Part shown: one piece after another, positions 43,018 to 51,879 of the stretch
How positions within the stretch are numbered: position 1 is the first letter of the stretch
Layout of the letters: every line of letters starts with the position of its first letter
Assembly: GCA_045532295.1 (NCBI GenBank)
Contig: JAZSFP010000004.1
Span: 1-64,000, forward strand
Source: UBA10677 sp045532295
GTDB lineage: Bacteria > Bacillota > Clostridia > Christensenellales > Pumilibacteraceae
Length of the DNA stretch: 64,000 nt
Direction of reading: 5' to 3'
The notes under the pieces: generated by a model
What the model was told of the DNA's origin: nothing
The model's database searches: none
Seen by the model: the letters and a program-made list of their open reading frames with translations, nothing else
Program-made: the position numbers and the translations under genes

Positions 43018-44160
43018 TTAAAAATCCTCTCCGCTAACCGCTTTTACGAACATATCTATCATATCGGCGGTAGGCTTTTTGCCCTGGCGCTTGCTCTCGT
43101 AAAAGAGCGTGAAAAGTTCCTCGTCGCTCTTGCCCCTTCGCTCCGTCGCAACTTCCCTCTTTTCCGTCAATATATTTATTCCGCAGTAGCACGGCTTTTT
43201 CTTAAAGTTCGCTACCGCCCTAAACGAGAGGGGCGCGTTGCCTTCGTAAGTTAGCCAAACGAGTTCGCCCTCGCGTTTATTTAGTTCTGTCTCCGCCTCT
43301 TCTTCCGTCCTCACGGTAACTTTACATAGCGTTTTTCCCGACTTTAAGAACACGGGATAAACCTCTTTTTTGCCCTCCGTGGTATCAAAAATCAATACCC
43401 GTTTAGCGTTTTTCGTGTCATCGTCGAAGGAATAGAACAGGGGCGCGCCACAGTAGTAGATATTTTTGTCCTTGCTCATTTTCGCGTATCCGTGGATATG
43501 TCCAAGGGCGATATAGTCGCAAAGCGGAATATCCAAAAGCGCGGTGGGAACGAGTTTACTGCCCCCAAGTTCACCCTCTTCCTTGCCTCCCACTACGAAA
43601 AGATGGCTCATAAAAATATTGATTTCACCCTCTCTAAAGCACTCGCAGTTCTTTTTAGCGAGCGTAGAGACGGTCGTCGCGTAGTCCTCGCCCCCTGCTA
43701 AGTCAATAAGTTTAGCAGACGAGGGATAGTTCAAAATAGCAAGGTTGAGCGTCTCTCCCCCCTTTTCGATTTTAAGATAGCCCTCGCCCCCCGTAACCTT
43801 TTCTCCACGAGAAGAAGTAAAGTTAAAACTCTTCAAGTCCTCGTCGCCCGTAAGGATTATACCGCTCGCTTTGGCAATGCCGTAAGGCGCGCGAAGACGG
43901 GTAGCGTCGTCGTGATTGCCGGCAATTACCACGGGAAGAGCGTGCTTTGAGAGGGCGAGCAAGAACGAATAAAACAGTTCCTCAGCCTCGGAGGGCGGAA
44001 CGGGGGTGTCGAAAATATCGCCTGCAATAAGCACGATATCCACCGCCTTTTCTTTAACGATCGCTACGATTTCCTCTAAAACTTCGCTCTGCTCGGCTAA
44101 CCTACTGCGCGAGAAAAGGCGCTTTCCAAGATGAAGGTCGGAAGTGTGAAGAATTTTCAT
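43018..44160 (-). CDS. sbcD: SbcD exonuclease subunit
   Basis: The Mre11-type nuclease partner of SbcC, 380 aa. Metallophosphoesterase motifs: HTSDLHLGK (D7, H9 when started at ATG 44160), IAGDIFDTP, AGNHDDATRL and ALGHIHG. A C-terminal capping region follows. I chose the ATG at 44160, 5 nt after AAGGAG; the open frame runs 15 codons further upstream without a ribosome binding site. Confidence 0.95.
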   Translation of the reverse strand: MKILHTSDLHLGKRLFSRSRLAEQSEVLEEIVAIVKEKAVDIVLIAGDIFDTPVPPSEAEELFYSFLLALSKHALPVVIAGNHDDATRLRAPYGIAKASGIILTGDEDLKSFNFTSSRGEKVTGGEGYLKIEKGGETLNLAILNYPSSAKLIDLAGGEDYATTVSTLAKKNCECFREGEINIFMSHLFVVGGKEEGELGGSKLVPTALLDIPLCDYIALGHIHGYAKMSKDKNIYYCGAPLFYSFDDDTKNAKRVLIFDTTEGKKEVYPVFLKSGKTLCKVTVRTEEEAETELNKREGELVWLTYEGNAPLSFRAVANFKKKPCYCGINILTEKREVATERRGKSDEELFTLFYESKRQGKKPTADMIDMFVKAVSGEDF

Positions 44161-44508
44161 TGTTTCTCCTTGAAAAATTGTGTCTAAGATTTTCGACGGA
44201 CACAAGATATTGTCATCGAAAAAAATTAGCCCGAATTTTGTTGAAAAATTTTCTCTTTAGTGATATTATATATTATCCAAGCGGTTTTTTCAACTAAAAT
44301 GAACTGCTTATATAAAAAATATTATTTTTTAAGGATGGCTATGGAGCAATAGACGATTGAACAACTGTGGTGGTGCTTAGTTTAGATACACTCGACTTCG
44401 TTCGCGTCGCTCACTCCGCTCGGTATGACGACCCAAGTCTATTATGTCATACCGACCAAGGTTGCGTAGCAACCGCGTGGAGCGTATCTCTCACCAGTTA
44501 AAAACAAC
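44161..44508. other. sbcDC / dnaD-like intergenic region
   Basis: On the minus strand TTGAAA, 17 nt, TATAAT (about 44264-44293) is the probable sbcDC promoter. From 44338 the plus strand carries ATGGAGCAATAGA, shared with 21160-21173, then repeat modules GATACACTCGACT...CGGTATGACGAC (44384-44432) and TGTCATACCGACC...GAGCGTATCTC (44446-44490). The repeats reach to within 20 nt of the dnaD-like gene, and no normal promoter or ribosome binding site for it was found. Confidence 0.6.
44193..44226 (-). promoter_or_regulatory. inverted repeat in the sbcDC leader
   Basis: Imperfect inverted repeat with arms TTTTCGACGGACA and TGTCATCGAAAA lies between promoter and ribosome binding site. It could fold in the leader or bind a regulator; there is no T-run. 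Confidence 0.4.
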
Positions 44509-45963
44509 TTGGATATTGAAACAAAGCCTTTGGATAATCAAATGTTCGCAAAACTCTCCCCACAACTAACGAAAGATAGCAAAGTAACGCTCGATATGGC
44601 TTTTATCGAGCATTTTATGCCGTTCGCCCCCGAGGAATATGTCAAAGTCTACCTCGTAGGGCTTGCAATGGCGCAGACGGGCGAAGAGGGTGGCGCGGAT
44701 ATTATCGCTAAAAAACTCGCTTTAGACGAGCGCACGGTAAACGAGGCTTTTAACTACTGGAACGGCAACGGCGTAATAAATATTCTTTCCACTACTCCCC
44801 CCTCCGTTGAGTATCTGCCCGTGAACTCTTCAACGCTTGCCCTTAGAAAGTTCAGTAAAACTAAGTACAAGGACTTTAACGACCAACTTCACGCAATGTT
44901 CCCCTCGCGCAATATTCTCCCTAACGAGTACAACGAATACTACTCGATTATGGAGGCTATGCATATCGAACCCCCTGCGCTCTTGGCGGTAATTGCGTAC
45001 AGTATTCGTCAAAAGGGCGAAAGCGTAACCTATCCCTACATATTAGCGGTAGCGCGCAACCTTGCTCATCAGGGTTGCTTAACCTACGAACGCGTTACCG
45101 AACAACTCTGCGAATTCGACCTTTACGATAAGGACCTCATAGCAGTTCTCAAGTCGCTCGGCTCGAAAAAATCGGCTACGCTCGAGGACAAGCGTATGTT
45201 CAAAAAATGGACGAAAGACCTCGGCTTTGCGCTCGAGACGATAATCAAGGTTGCAAAGTCCGTTAAAAAGGGCGGTATGGAAAAACTCGACGCTCTGCTC
45301 GTTAAGTATTACGAAAACCACCTCTCGTCCATTGAGGAAATCGCGTCGTTCGAGGCTAATCGCGACAGGCTTTACGAACTTACCAAGTCCGTAAACCGTA
45401 TTATCGGCGTTTACTACGAGCAACTCGACTTCATTATCGAGACTTATATAAGCAAGTGGCTATCCTTCGGCTTTGACGAGACGGCGCTACTCTCTATCGC
45501 GGAATACTGCTTTAAGCGTGGCGTAAGAACGCTCGAGGGTATGAACGATACGGTCAATAAGTTCTACCGTCAAGGCTTGCTCTCGTCTAGTGAAATCAGC
45601 GCGTTTATGAGTGAGGCGGTTAAGCGCGACGAGGAAATACGCGAAATCTTGGATAAGGCGGGCGTTACCCGTCCCATTACTTCGCGCGACCGCGACAGTT
45701 ACCGCACTTGGACTTATACTTGGCAGTTCTCTCGCGAGGTTATTCTCTACGCAGCCTCACTTTCCGTGGGCAACTCCAACCCCGTAGGCTATATGAACGC
45801 TTTGCTCGGTTCGTGGCGTAACGGGGGCGTGGATAGCGTGGAAAAGGCTAAGTCTTTCCGCCCCGAGAAAAAGGAAACGGCAAGCAAGAACACCGTCGTT
45901 CGCTCCTACACTACCGAGCAACTCAACGCGCTCTTTGACAATCTTGACTACGAGGATTTATAA
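44509..45963 (+). CDS. DnaD-like replication initiation/primosome protein
   Basis: A 484-aa protein with the N-terminal winged-helix part of DnaD (FAPEEYVKVYLVGLAMAQ...NEAFNYWNGNGVINIL) and two C-terminal DnaB/DnaD-type helical modules ending YMNALLGSWRNGGVDSVEKAK. It probably recruits the helicase loader, whose gene follows 2 nt after the stop. The start is unclear: TTG at 44509 or ATG at 44542 (MFAKLSPQ...), neither with a Shine-Dalgarno site. Repeat modules end just upstream and may have replaced the original 5' region. Confidence 0.8.
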   Translation: MDIETKPLDNQMFAKLSPQLTKDSKVTLDMAFIEHFMPFAPEEYVKVYLVGLAMAQTGEEGGADIIAKKLALDERTVNEAFNYWNGNGVINILSTTPPSVEYLPVNSSTLALRKFSKTKYKDFNDQLHAMFPSRNILPNEYNEYYSIMEAMHIEPPALLAVIAYSIRQKGESVTYPYILAVARNLAHQGCLTYERVTEQLCEFDLYDKDLIAVLKSLGSKKSATLEDKRMFKKWTKDLGFALETIIKVAKSVKKGGMEKLDALLVKYYENHLSSIEEIASFEANRDRLYELTKSVNRIIGVYYEQLDFIIETYISKWLSFGFDETALLSIAEYCFKRGVRTLEGMNDTVNKFYRQGLLSSSEISAFMSEAVKRDEEIREILDKAGVTRPITSRDRDSYRTWTYTWQFSREVILYAASLSVGNSNPVGYMNALLGSWRNGGVDSVEKAKSFRPEKKETASKNTVVRSYTTEQLNALFDNLDYEDL

Positions 45964-45965
45964 TT

Positions 45966-46871
45966 ATGGATTACGGAAAAGCAATCAACGAAATAGTAAA
46001 CAAACGCCGAGCGTCTCTTGACGAGGCTCGACTGTTTTTCCGCACGCTCCTTGATAGCAACGCAGAGTTTAAGGACGCCGAACTGTCCTTTCGCTCCGCT
46101 GAACTTGACTTCTTTAGCGGTAAAATAGAAAAGGCGGAGTACGAAAAGGCTAAAGCCCTCCGCGAAAAAATTATTGATAAGTTGGGCGTTCGCGCGCGCC
46201 TTTACCCTGCCCCTGCTTGCTCTTCGTGTAACGACACGGGAAGAGGGGCGGACGGGAATATTTGCAGTTGCGCTAAGCGTTTAGCCTTGCAGTCGCGCTC
46301 CGCTCTTATCGAATTCCCTTTGCGCTCGTTCGACGATCTCGACCTTTCGCTATATCCACAGAGCGCCCACGCTTTAGTGCTTAAAACGGGCGCGGAACTT
46401 AAAATGATAGCCTCCAAAGGCGCGGATAGTAAGAGAAAGAATATCAATCTTATAGGCTCGGCAGGAACGGGCAAGACTTTCCTTGCCTCCTGTTTTGCCG
46501 GCGAGTGCTCCGCGCTTGGTAAAACGGTGGTGTTTATTACCGCCTTTAACTTCGTCGACCGCGCGCTTAAGTACCACACCACTTTCGACCAAAACAAAGC
46601 CGAATATCTCGAACCGCTTTTAGAAACCGACGTTCTCGTTATCGACGATCTTGGCACGGAGAGTATTTTTAAAAATGTTACCCTCGAATACCTCTATCAT
46701 ATTATCAACGAACGCCAACTCAAAGGCTTGACTACCGTTATTACCTCTAACCTTTCCGTCGATAATATCGCTATCCGCTACGGCGAGAGAATTGCAAGCA
46801 GACTTTTCGATAAAAAACTCTGCTACACCAAAGAATTCGTCTTTGACGATATCCGCAAAATCACCGTCTAA
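45966..46871 (+). CDS. DnaC/DnaI-type helicase loader ATPase
   Basis: A 301-aa AAA+ protein that loads the DnaB helicase. The N-terminal domain has a zinc-binding cluster CSSCNDTGRG...CSC (about 83-100). The ATPase core has Walker A IGSAGTGKTFLA, Walker B VLVIDDLG, sensor-1 TVITSNLS and a final arginine region RIASRLFDKKLC. It pairs with the DnaD-like gene in one operon, as in many Clostridia. Confidence 0.92.
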   Translation: MDYGKAINEIVNKRRASLDEARLFFRTLLDSNAEFKDAELSFRSAELDFFSGKIEKAEYEKAKALREKIIDKLGVRARLYPAPACSSCNDTGRGADGNICSCAKRLALQSRSALIEFPLRSFDDLDLSLYPQSAHALVLKTGAELKMIASKGADSKRKNINLIGSAGTGKTFLASCFAGECSALGKTVVFITAFNFVDRALKYHTTFDQNKAEYLEPLLETDVLVIDDLGTESIFKNVTLEYLYHIINERQLKGLTTVITSNLSVDNIAIRYGERIASRLFDKKLCYTKEFVFDDIRKITV

Positions 46872-46950
46872 CCCACTGCGAGTGGGTGCGACTTTTCGCG
46901 CCGTAGTAAAGTTGATTTATAATCCACTCTTCCGCGTATAGTTTTTGGGT
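46871..46950. repeat. repeat module behind dnaC
   Basis: CCCACTGCGAGTGGG, then GCGACTTTTCGCGCC and CCGCGTATAG: the same module as at 6029-6112. It starts immediately after the stop codon. Confidence 0.7.
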
Positions 46951-46971
46951 GTACAACGAAAAAAAGAAAAA

Positions 46972-46997
46972 CCCCTTCCAAAGTTTTTTGGAGGGGG
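46972..46997. terminator. bidirectional terminator
   Basis: Stem CCCCTTCCAAA/TTTGGAGGGGG flanked by A-rich and T-rich tracts. It serves the dnaD-dnaC operon and, on the minus strand, the TIM-barrel gene at 47005. Confidence 0.85.
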
Positions 46998-47004
46998 ATT
47001 TTTT

Positions 47005-47835
47005 TTACATATTCGCTATTTTCACTATTCTATCGTAACAAGTTTTGATAAATTCTTCCGCCGATAAGTTTTCGTAGCGAGGGCTTAAAGAATTAAACAC
47101 TTCCAAGGTAAGCGGACCGTCGTAGCCGTTCTCGTCCATACGCCTAATCATCTGCGCGTAGTCAAAGTTGCCGTCGAAAGGCAGAAAGTGTAAGTCGTCG
47201 TCAACGCTTGGGTCTTGGCTGGTTTTACCGAAGTTATCGTGGATATGAGTGCATTTCATAATGTCCTTAAACACGGCGATATGGTCGGCGTCGAAATTAT
47301 AACAATGCTCGTGTCCGTTGTCGTAACAAAAGTAAACCGCACCAAAATTCTTATACCGTTCTATTAATTTTGCGTAATAGTCGTAAATTCTAAGGTTCTC
47401 AATTGCAAGCCCTACTCCCCGTTCTTTAGCGTAAGAAACGAGGTAATCGTAACGCTTAAAGCCCTGCTCGTTCATCGGCGGAGGCGTCCATCCGCTCGAG
47501 GCGTGCAGTATAATATACGGCACGGCGCAACGGCTCGCGTTATCAATAGCGTTCACGATACCGTCAACGAACGGTTTAGCCTGCTCCTCGTCGCCCCAAA
47601 TCCCGTTTACCGAGCGAAAGGGCGCGTGGATAAACTCGTAAGAAAGCCCTAACCTCTCGCCACGCTCTTTAATCCTCGCAACCTCGTCGTAGTCAACTAT
47701 ATACTCGCCCGTAAAAAAGCACTCAAAACCCTGCGCTTTTATAAGTTCAAGCGTGCCAAGTGGCGAGTGTCCCTTAACGCAGTCTATATTTATACCAACT
47801 TTTCTTTTCATATTTATACCAACTTTTCTTGTCAT
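47005..47835 (-). CDS. TIM-barrel sugar isomerase/epimerase-like protein
   Basis: A 276-aa xylose-isomerase-like barrel. Likely metal ligands: FIHAPFRS, IILHASSG, AIENLRIYD (Glu), CYDNGHEHCY (Asp, His), CTHIHDNFG (His, Asp) and LTLEVFNS (Glu). Substrate unknown. A 24-bp sequence encoding M(T/K)RKVGIN is tandemly repeated at the start, so translation may begin at either ATG. The stop of the preceding esterase gene lies 2 nt upstream, and no ribosome binding site is seen, so translation is probably coupled. Confidence 0.75.
   Translation of the reverse strand: MTRKVGINMKRKVGINIDCVKGHSPLGTLELIKAQGFECFFTGEYIVDYDEVARIKERGERLGLSYEFIHAPFRSVNGIWGDEEQAKPFVDGIVNAIDNASRCAVPYIILHASSGWTPPPMNEQGFKRYDYLVSYAKERGVGLAIENLRIYDYYAKLIERYKNFGAVYFCYDNGHEHCYNFDADHIAVFKDIMKCTHIHDNFGKTSQDPSVDDDLHFLPFDGNFDYAQMIRRMDENGYDGPLTLEVFNSLSPRYENLSAEEFIKTCYDRIVKIANM
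47788..47835 (-). repeat. 24-bp tandem duplication carrying the start codon
   Basis: Two successive copies of ATG(A)(A/C)(A)AGAAAAGTTGGTATAAAT begin the gene at 47005-47835, differing by a single base near their start. Confidence 0.8.
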
Positions 47836-47837
47836 TT

Positions 47838-48671
47838 TTATTTAAGTACGCTTTTCTTGTCGATATTTTTCAAAAAGGTATACGCTTGGTCGAGCCAAAC
47901 GATATTGTCCTCACCGTCAACGGGCATAACATTAGTTCGCTCGTCGAAGGTGGAAAGTCCGTGCCAGCCGTGAGCGTACATATGAAGTTCACACTGAATA
48001 CCGCATTTCATAAGTTCTTCGGTGTAGCGCATCGAAGTTACGGGGTTGACAGCCTTGTCCTCCATAGTCGTCCACACGAAAGTGGGAGGGTTCTTGTCCG
48101 TTACGCTCTTTTCAAGGTCGAGCGCGCGAGCCTCGTCGCAGTCGATATCGTCAATATTCAAAAGGTTCATAAACGAGCCGTGATGCGAATAGGGCGCAAT
48201 TACGGGGTAAGAAAGCACCGCGGAGTTAGGCTTAGCGTCTAAAGTCTTGCCGTTAAGAGAGGGGATAGGCAATCTCCACCAAAAGTTACACAGGTTAGCG
48301 GTAAGGTGTCCGCCGGCGGAAAAGCCCATAACGGTGATTTTGTCGGGGTTAATATGCAGTTCTTCGGCGTGCGAGCGAACGTAGTCCACTGCCGAGGCGT
48401 ACTGCGTGAGCGAAAGTGGGTATCTTCCCTCGGGCGCAATGGTGTAAGTAAGCACGAAGGTATTATAGTGGCGGTTGAAAAAGTCCACTGCAATAGGGTC
48501 GCCCTCGCGCTCTGACACGAAACCGTAGCCTCCGCCGGGCGCAATCACGAGCGCAGGGAGGTTTTGATTGTAAGGCGCCATCTCGCCGTCTGCTTTATGA
48601 AGAAAGCATTTTAAGGTAGCGTTACCCTCTAATCCGTAGAGTTGTGAAATGTTAACAGTCTTAATATCCAT
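47838..48671 (-). CDS. alpha/beta hydrolase, esterase (acetyl-xylan-esterase-like)
   Basis: A 277-aa serine esterase without signal peptide. Oxyanion region PALVIAPGGGYGFVSEREG, nucleophile in VMGFSAGGHLTANL (Ser about 127), catalytic Asp near DKNPPTFVWTTMEDKAVNP, and His in YAHGWHGLS. The pattern fits esterases that deacetylate plant xylans or related oligosaccharides. It is coupled to the TIM-barrel gene downstream, suggesting joint sugar metabolism (inference). Confidence 0.82.
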   Translation of the reverse strand: MDIKTVNISQLYGLEGNATLKCFLHKADGEMAPYNQNLPALVIAPGGGYGFVSEREGDPIAVDFFNRHYNTFVLTYTIAPEGRYPLSLTQYASAVDYVRSHAEELHINPDKITVMGFSAGGHLTANLCNFWWRLPIPSLNGKTLDAKPNSAVLSYPVIAPYSHHGSFMNLLNIDDIDCDEARALDLEKSVTDKNPPTFVWTTMEDKAVNPVTSMRYTEELMKCGIQCELHMYAHGWHGLSTFDERTNVMPVDGEDNIVWLDQAYTFLKNIDKKSVLK

Positions 48672-48685
48672 AATTTTCTCCTTCG

Positions 48686-49237
48686 TTAAAGCACGATAAT
48701 ATCGTTAAGTTTGGGTTTAGAAAGTTTGCCCTCTACCGCCGGGTAACCGAGCGCGCAACAGCCGTAAACCTTATAAGCGTCCTTCATACCGATTGAGCGA
48801 AGGAAGGAATTGAACGGCTCAACGAGGCTAAGGGAAGAGAGTTGGTTAATCCAACAACTGCCTAAGCCTTCGCTGTGGGCGGTAAGGAACATATTCTCTA
48901 AAGCGCAAGCGCAGTCTTCGGCAGGGAATTTTTCCATAACCGAGCAAGCAACCAAAATAAGCACGGGCGCGTTATAGAAAAAGTTAAACTCACCGCTCTC
49001 ACTCCTGCCTTTAATCCTCGCCCTCGTCTGCTCGTCTACCATTTTTTCCACGGCGCGATTGAGTTTTTTGAGGATTTTGGGGTCGGTAATCGCAATAAAT
49101 TGACGGGCTTGGTTGTTTAACGCGCTTGGCGCGTACGCTCCTGCCCGTAAAATCTTGTCAAGTTTAGCGCGCTCAACGGGTTTATCAAGGTAAGCCCTTA
49201 TACTGCGTCTTGTAAGCATAATTTCGTCAAAAGTCAT
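48686..49237 (-). CDS. nitroreductase family protein
   Basis: A 183-aa FMN-dependent oxidoreductase: the N-terminal MLTRRSIRAYLDKPV phosphate-binding arginines, APSALNNQARQFIAI, and the EGLGSCWINQLS loop. Physiological substrate unknown. I chose the ATG at 49237 (MTFDEIM), 7 nt after AGGAGG; the longer frame overlaps the zinc-ribbon gene. That gene ends 13 nt upstream, so the two are cotranscribed. Confidence 0.88.
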   Translation of the reverse strand: MTFDEIMLTRRSIRAYLDKPVERAKLDKILRAGAYAPSALNNQARQFIAITDPKILKKLNRAVEKMVDEQTRARIKGRSESGEFNFFYNAPVLILVACSVMEKFPAEDCACALENMFLTAHSEGLGSCWINQLSSLSLVEPFNSFLRSIGMKDAYKVYGCCALGYPAVEGKLSKPKLNDIIVL

Positions 49238-49250
49238 ATTTTTCCTCCTA

Positions 49251-49445
49251 TTAATGACCGCAACCTTTGCAAGTAGCGCAGTTACCACCGCAACCGCCCT
49301 TTTTAACGGAGTTCACCCAAACCTTGCCACTATACTTTTGCTCGGTCTTGCCTCCGCAATCGGGACAGGGCGGATAATTGCCTCCGCTCGTAAGAGCCTC
49401 AAACTCCTTGCCACAGTTAACGCATTTTAGTTCTATTAAAGCCAT
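49251..49445 (-). CDS. FmdB-type zinc ribbon protein
   Basis: A 64-aa protein. Two CxxC pairs (CVNCGKEFE and CPDCGGKTEQ) form a zinc ribbon as in FmdB-family regulators. The tail CGGNCATCKGCGH adds four more Cys and a His and may bind another metal. It precedes the nitroreductase gene in a short operon. Confidence 0.75.
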   Translation of the reverse strand: MALIELKCVNCGKEFEALTSGGNYPPCPDCGGKTEQKYSGKVWVNSVKKGGCGGNCATCKGCGH

Positions 49446-49546
49446 TTTTGCTCCTTAAAATAGATATGCTCGTATTAGCATATTTAGTTACGAATATTTT
49501 ACCACCATTTGCCGTTTAAGTCAATAGAATTTCGCCGTTAAAAAAA

Positions 49547-49580
49547 ATTTCAGTTGTCTACAAGTTGACGACAACTGAAA
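49547..49580 (-). terminator. terminator of the two-component operon
   Basis: An 11-bp perfect stem TTTCAGTTGTC/GACAACTGAAA is followed on the minus strand by eight T residues, just past the last gene of the 52547-49594 operon. Confidence 0.9.
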
Positions 49581-49593
49581 CCACCTGATTATT

Positions 49594-49968
49594 CTACTCT
49601 TCGAGGATTTCGCTCGTTAGTTTCATTACTTCCTCTTCGTACTTTTTGAGGTTGTGTTTTTGGATAAGCGAATACAGAGGGTACGCTACGATTAGCACGA
49701 TAAACCCCACTACGCCCACGATAACGCCCCAAAGATAGAGCGCCCACTCGAGCGCGAGCGCAAGCCCAAGCCCAAAGATAAGCGTTCCCACCACTCCCAC
49801 GGTAAGCGAAAGCGCAACGGGAATAGTATTTATTTTTTTGTCGATTTCGCGCAGTCTGTCCATTTTAGTATTAGTTTTTTGCGCGTACTTACCCCTGAGC
49901 GAGCGGGCAAGTTTTTTGTCCTTTTCGCTCGACGCCGTATAAGTGTAGTTAAATTTATCGTTGCTCAT
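49594..49968 (-). CDS. small two-helix membrane protein in the two-component operon
   Basis: A 124-aa protein with a basic N-terminus (about 1-45), two membrane helices (about 51-73 and 78-102, rich in Gly/Ala/Leu) and a charged C-terminus. No family recognised. Its start overlaps the end of the preceding membrane protein gene by 14 nt. It is the last gene of the operon. Confidence 0.65.
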   Translation of the reverse strand: MSNDKFNYTYTASSEKDKKLARSLRGKYAQKTNTKMDRLREIDKKINTIPVALSLTVGVVGTLIFGLGLALALEWALYLWGVIVGVVGFIVLIVAYPLYSLIQKHNLKKYEEEVMKLTSEILEE

Positions 49969-50851
49969 TGTCTTTCTCCGTTGATTTTTTAGCCTTTACG
50001 CCTTGAATTATTGTCAAAATTGCCATAGTGTAATTTATCACGCTCACCGCAATGCCGGTAGCGGTATTGAAAACTCCGCTCTCTATTCCCTTTCCAAAGG
50101 TAGTAAGGAGCGCGGTTTGAAGGGAGAGGATAGAAACGGTAGCCTCCGTTAGCGTAATCGTTCTCGTTGCCTTTTCGCTCAGACTTTCGCTCTTTCGCGA
50201 CTTAATAAAATTGATGATTGCGAGCGTGATTTTAGTGAACGCGTACGCCGCAACGGCGTAAATCGTCCAGTCGGGATAGGAAAAGTGCCTATCGTCGAAC
50301 AGCATTAGCGCGATTGCGCCCGAAAGCGCGATATTAAGCAAGAGCAAAAAAACTCCGCAAGTTATATGCGCGTTAGCCTCTTCCCTCTCGCTCGTCTCAC
50401 TCTTTTTAGCAAGGAGCAAAAGCCTACCTCTATAAAGCGAGAGCATAATATAGTACGCTGAGAGCGAGCCTGCCCAAGCAGAGAGGAACACTATTCCCAA
50501 AACTCCCTGATAAAGGGCAAAGAGAATATTGAGTACGAACCCGAAAATCGTCAAAACGAGCATTCTATATCCGCCTTCTTTGACCATTTTGTTAAGGAAA
50601 GGCGTGTTTTCAATAGTCTTTTTAATAAAGCCCACGACGGCGGAAAAGTACCGAACGACGAGGTAAGTCCCGTATGCTAAGAACACCGCCGACAAGCCGA
50701 ACGCGATATAGCAAAGCACCGCCAACTCGCTACTCATTAAGTCAAGCGCAAGACAAACCATTGCTAAAATTATAGTGGCGAGGGCTAAAATCACCCACGA
50801 AACGCCAAACCACGCGGGAGGCTTAACGAAAAATTTCCATAGTTTTTTCAT
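49955..50851 (-). CDS. polytopic membrane protein in the two-component operon
   Basis: A 298-aa protein with about eight hydrophobic segments and short charged loops; starts MKKLWKFFVKPPAWFGVSWVILALATIIL. I recognise no family. The start overlaps the kinase end by 4 nt (ATGA arrangement), so the products are probably made together. It may be part of what the two-component system senses or protects, for example the envelope. Confidence 0.65.
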   Translation of the reverse strand: MKKLWKFFVKPPAWFGVSWVILALATIILAMVCLALDLMSSELAVLCYIAFGLSAVFLAYGTYLVVRYFSAVVGFIKKTIENTPFLNKMVKEGGYRMLVLTIFGFVLNILFALYQGVLGIVFLSAWAGSLSAYYIMLSLYRGRLLLLAKKSETSEREEANAHITCGVFLLLLNIALSGAIALMLFDDRHFSYPDWTIYAVAAYAFTKITLAIINFIKSRKSESLSEKATRTITLTEATVSILSLQTALLTTFGKGIESGVFNTATGIAVSVINYTMAILTIIQGVKAKKSTEKDNEQR

Positions 50852-51879
50852 TGCTCGTCGTCCCTTATCGTAACGGTAAAGGTCGAGCCTTCCCCAAGCG
50901 CGCTACTAACCTTAATCTCGCCTGCGAGCGCGTCGATTACTCTTTTTACGAGCGCAAGCCCAAGCCCGTTGCCCTCAACTGCGTGGGAATTATCCGCTTG
51001 ATAGAACTTTTCAAAGATTTTCTCACCGCTCTGAGAGGAAATGCCACAGCCCGTATCTTGAAAGGACACTACCGCGCCCTCGTCCGTCTTTTTGAGCGTA
51101 ACTACTATCTCTCCGCCCCGTTCGGTAAACTTTACGGCGTTGGACATAAGGTTAGAGAAAACTATGTCGAGGTATTCGCGGTTCGAGACGATTTCGCAGT
51201 CGTCAAAGTCGCAGTCGAGGATTATGCCTTTATCGTCCATTTTATCCTCGTAACGAAGTATGCACTCGCCAAGCGCCGAGGTAAGATTGAACTTTTCCTT
51301 CTTTATCGCGAGCGTACTGTTTTCAAGGCGGTTGAGTTTTAAAATGTTACTTACGAGTTTTGCTAAACGCTTGGAAGTCTTAACGAGCACCCCTGCGTAC
51401 TCTTTCCTCTCGCTCTCTTCTAAATCCTCGTTAAGTAGTAGCGTTGCGTAGTTTTCCATAACGGCAAGGGGCGTTTTCAGTTCGTGCGAAACGGAGGATA
51501 TAAAGTCCGATTTCAGCATTTCGCTCTCGCTAAGGGCGGAGGCAAGCAGGTTGATATTCTCTTTTATAAGGTCGTACTGGTCGAAGTGTTCGTAGTCCTT
51601 TTCAATGGGAATTCGCACCTTAAAGTCGCCGTTTGCTATGCGCTCGGTAGCGGAAAGTATTTCGTGCGTAGGCTTTTCCTCGGTATGCTTTCTTCTAAGG
51701 TAGTCGACGAGCGTAAAGAGTAGCGATAACGCAAAGCCTACCGCAATCATCACGATAGCGATTACAAAATTATCCGCAGTCTTTTCTCTCACATAGGAAA
51801 AAATTAGCACCGCCGTCTGAATAGTAAGCATATTCGTCAGGAAGAATATTATCATACCCCAAAAGGTTTTTTTGCTCAT
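50848..51879 (-). CDS. sensor histidine kinase
   Basis: A 343-aa sensor with two membrane helices (about 7-30 and 37-60) and almost no extracellular loop, typical of intramembrane-sensing kinases of Bacillota. HAMP (about 62-115), HisKA SSVSHELKTP (His132) and HATPase_c (NAVKFTERG, DTGCGISSQSGEKIFEKFYQ, GNGLGLALVK) follow. The start overlaps the regulator end by 4 nt. Confidence 0.9.
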   Translation of the reverse strand: MSKKTFWGMIIFFLTNMLTIQTAVLIFSYVREKTADNFVIAIVMIAVGFALSLLFTLVDYLRRKHTEEKPTHEILSATERIANGDFKVRIPIEKDYEHFDQYDLIKENINLLASALSESEMLKSDFISSVSHELKTPLAVMENYATLLLNEDLEESERKEYAGVLVKTSKRLAKLVSNILKLNRLENSTLAIKKEKFNLTSALGECILRYEDKMDDKGIILDCDFDDCEIVSNREYLDIVFSNLMSNAVKFTERGGEIVVTLKKTDEGAVVSFQDTGCGISSQSGEKIFEKFYQADNSHAVEGNGLGLALVKRVIDALAGEIKVSSALGEGSTFTVTIRDDEQ

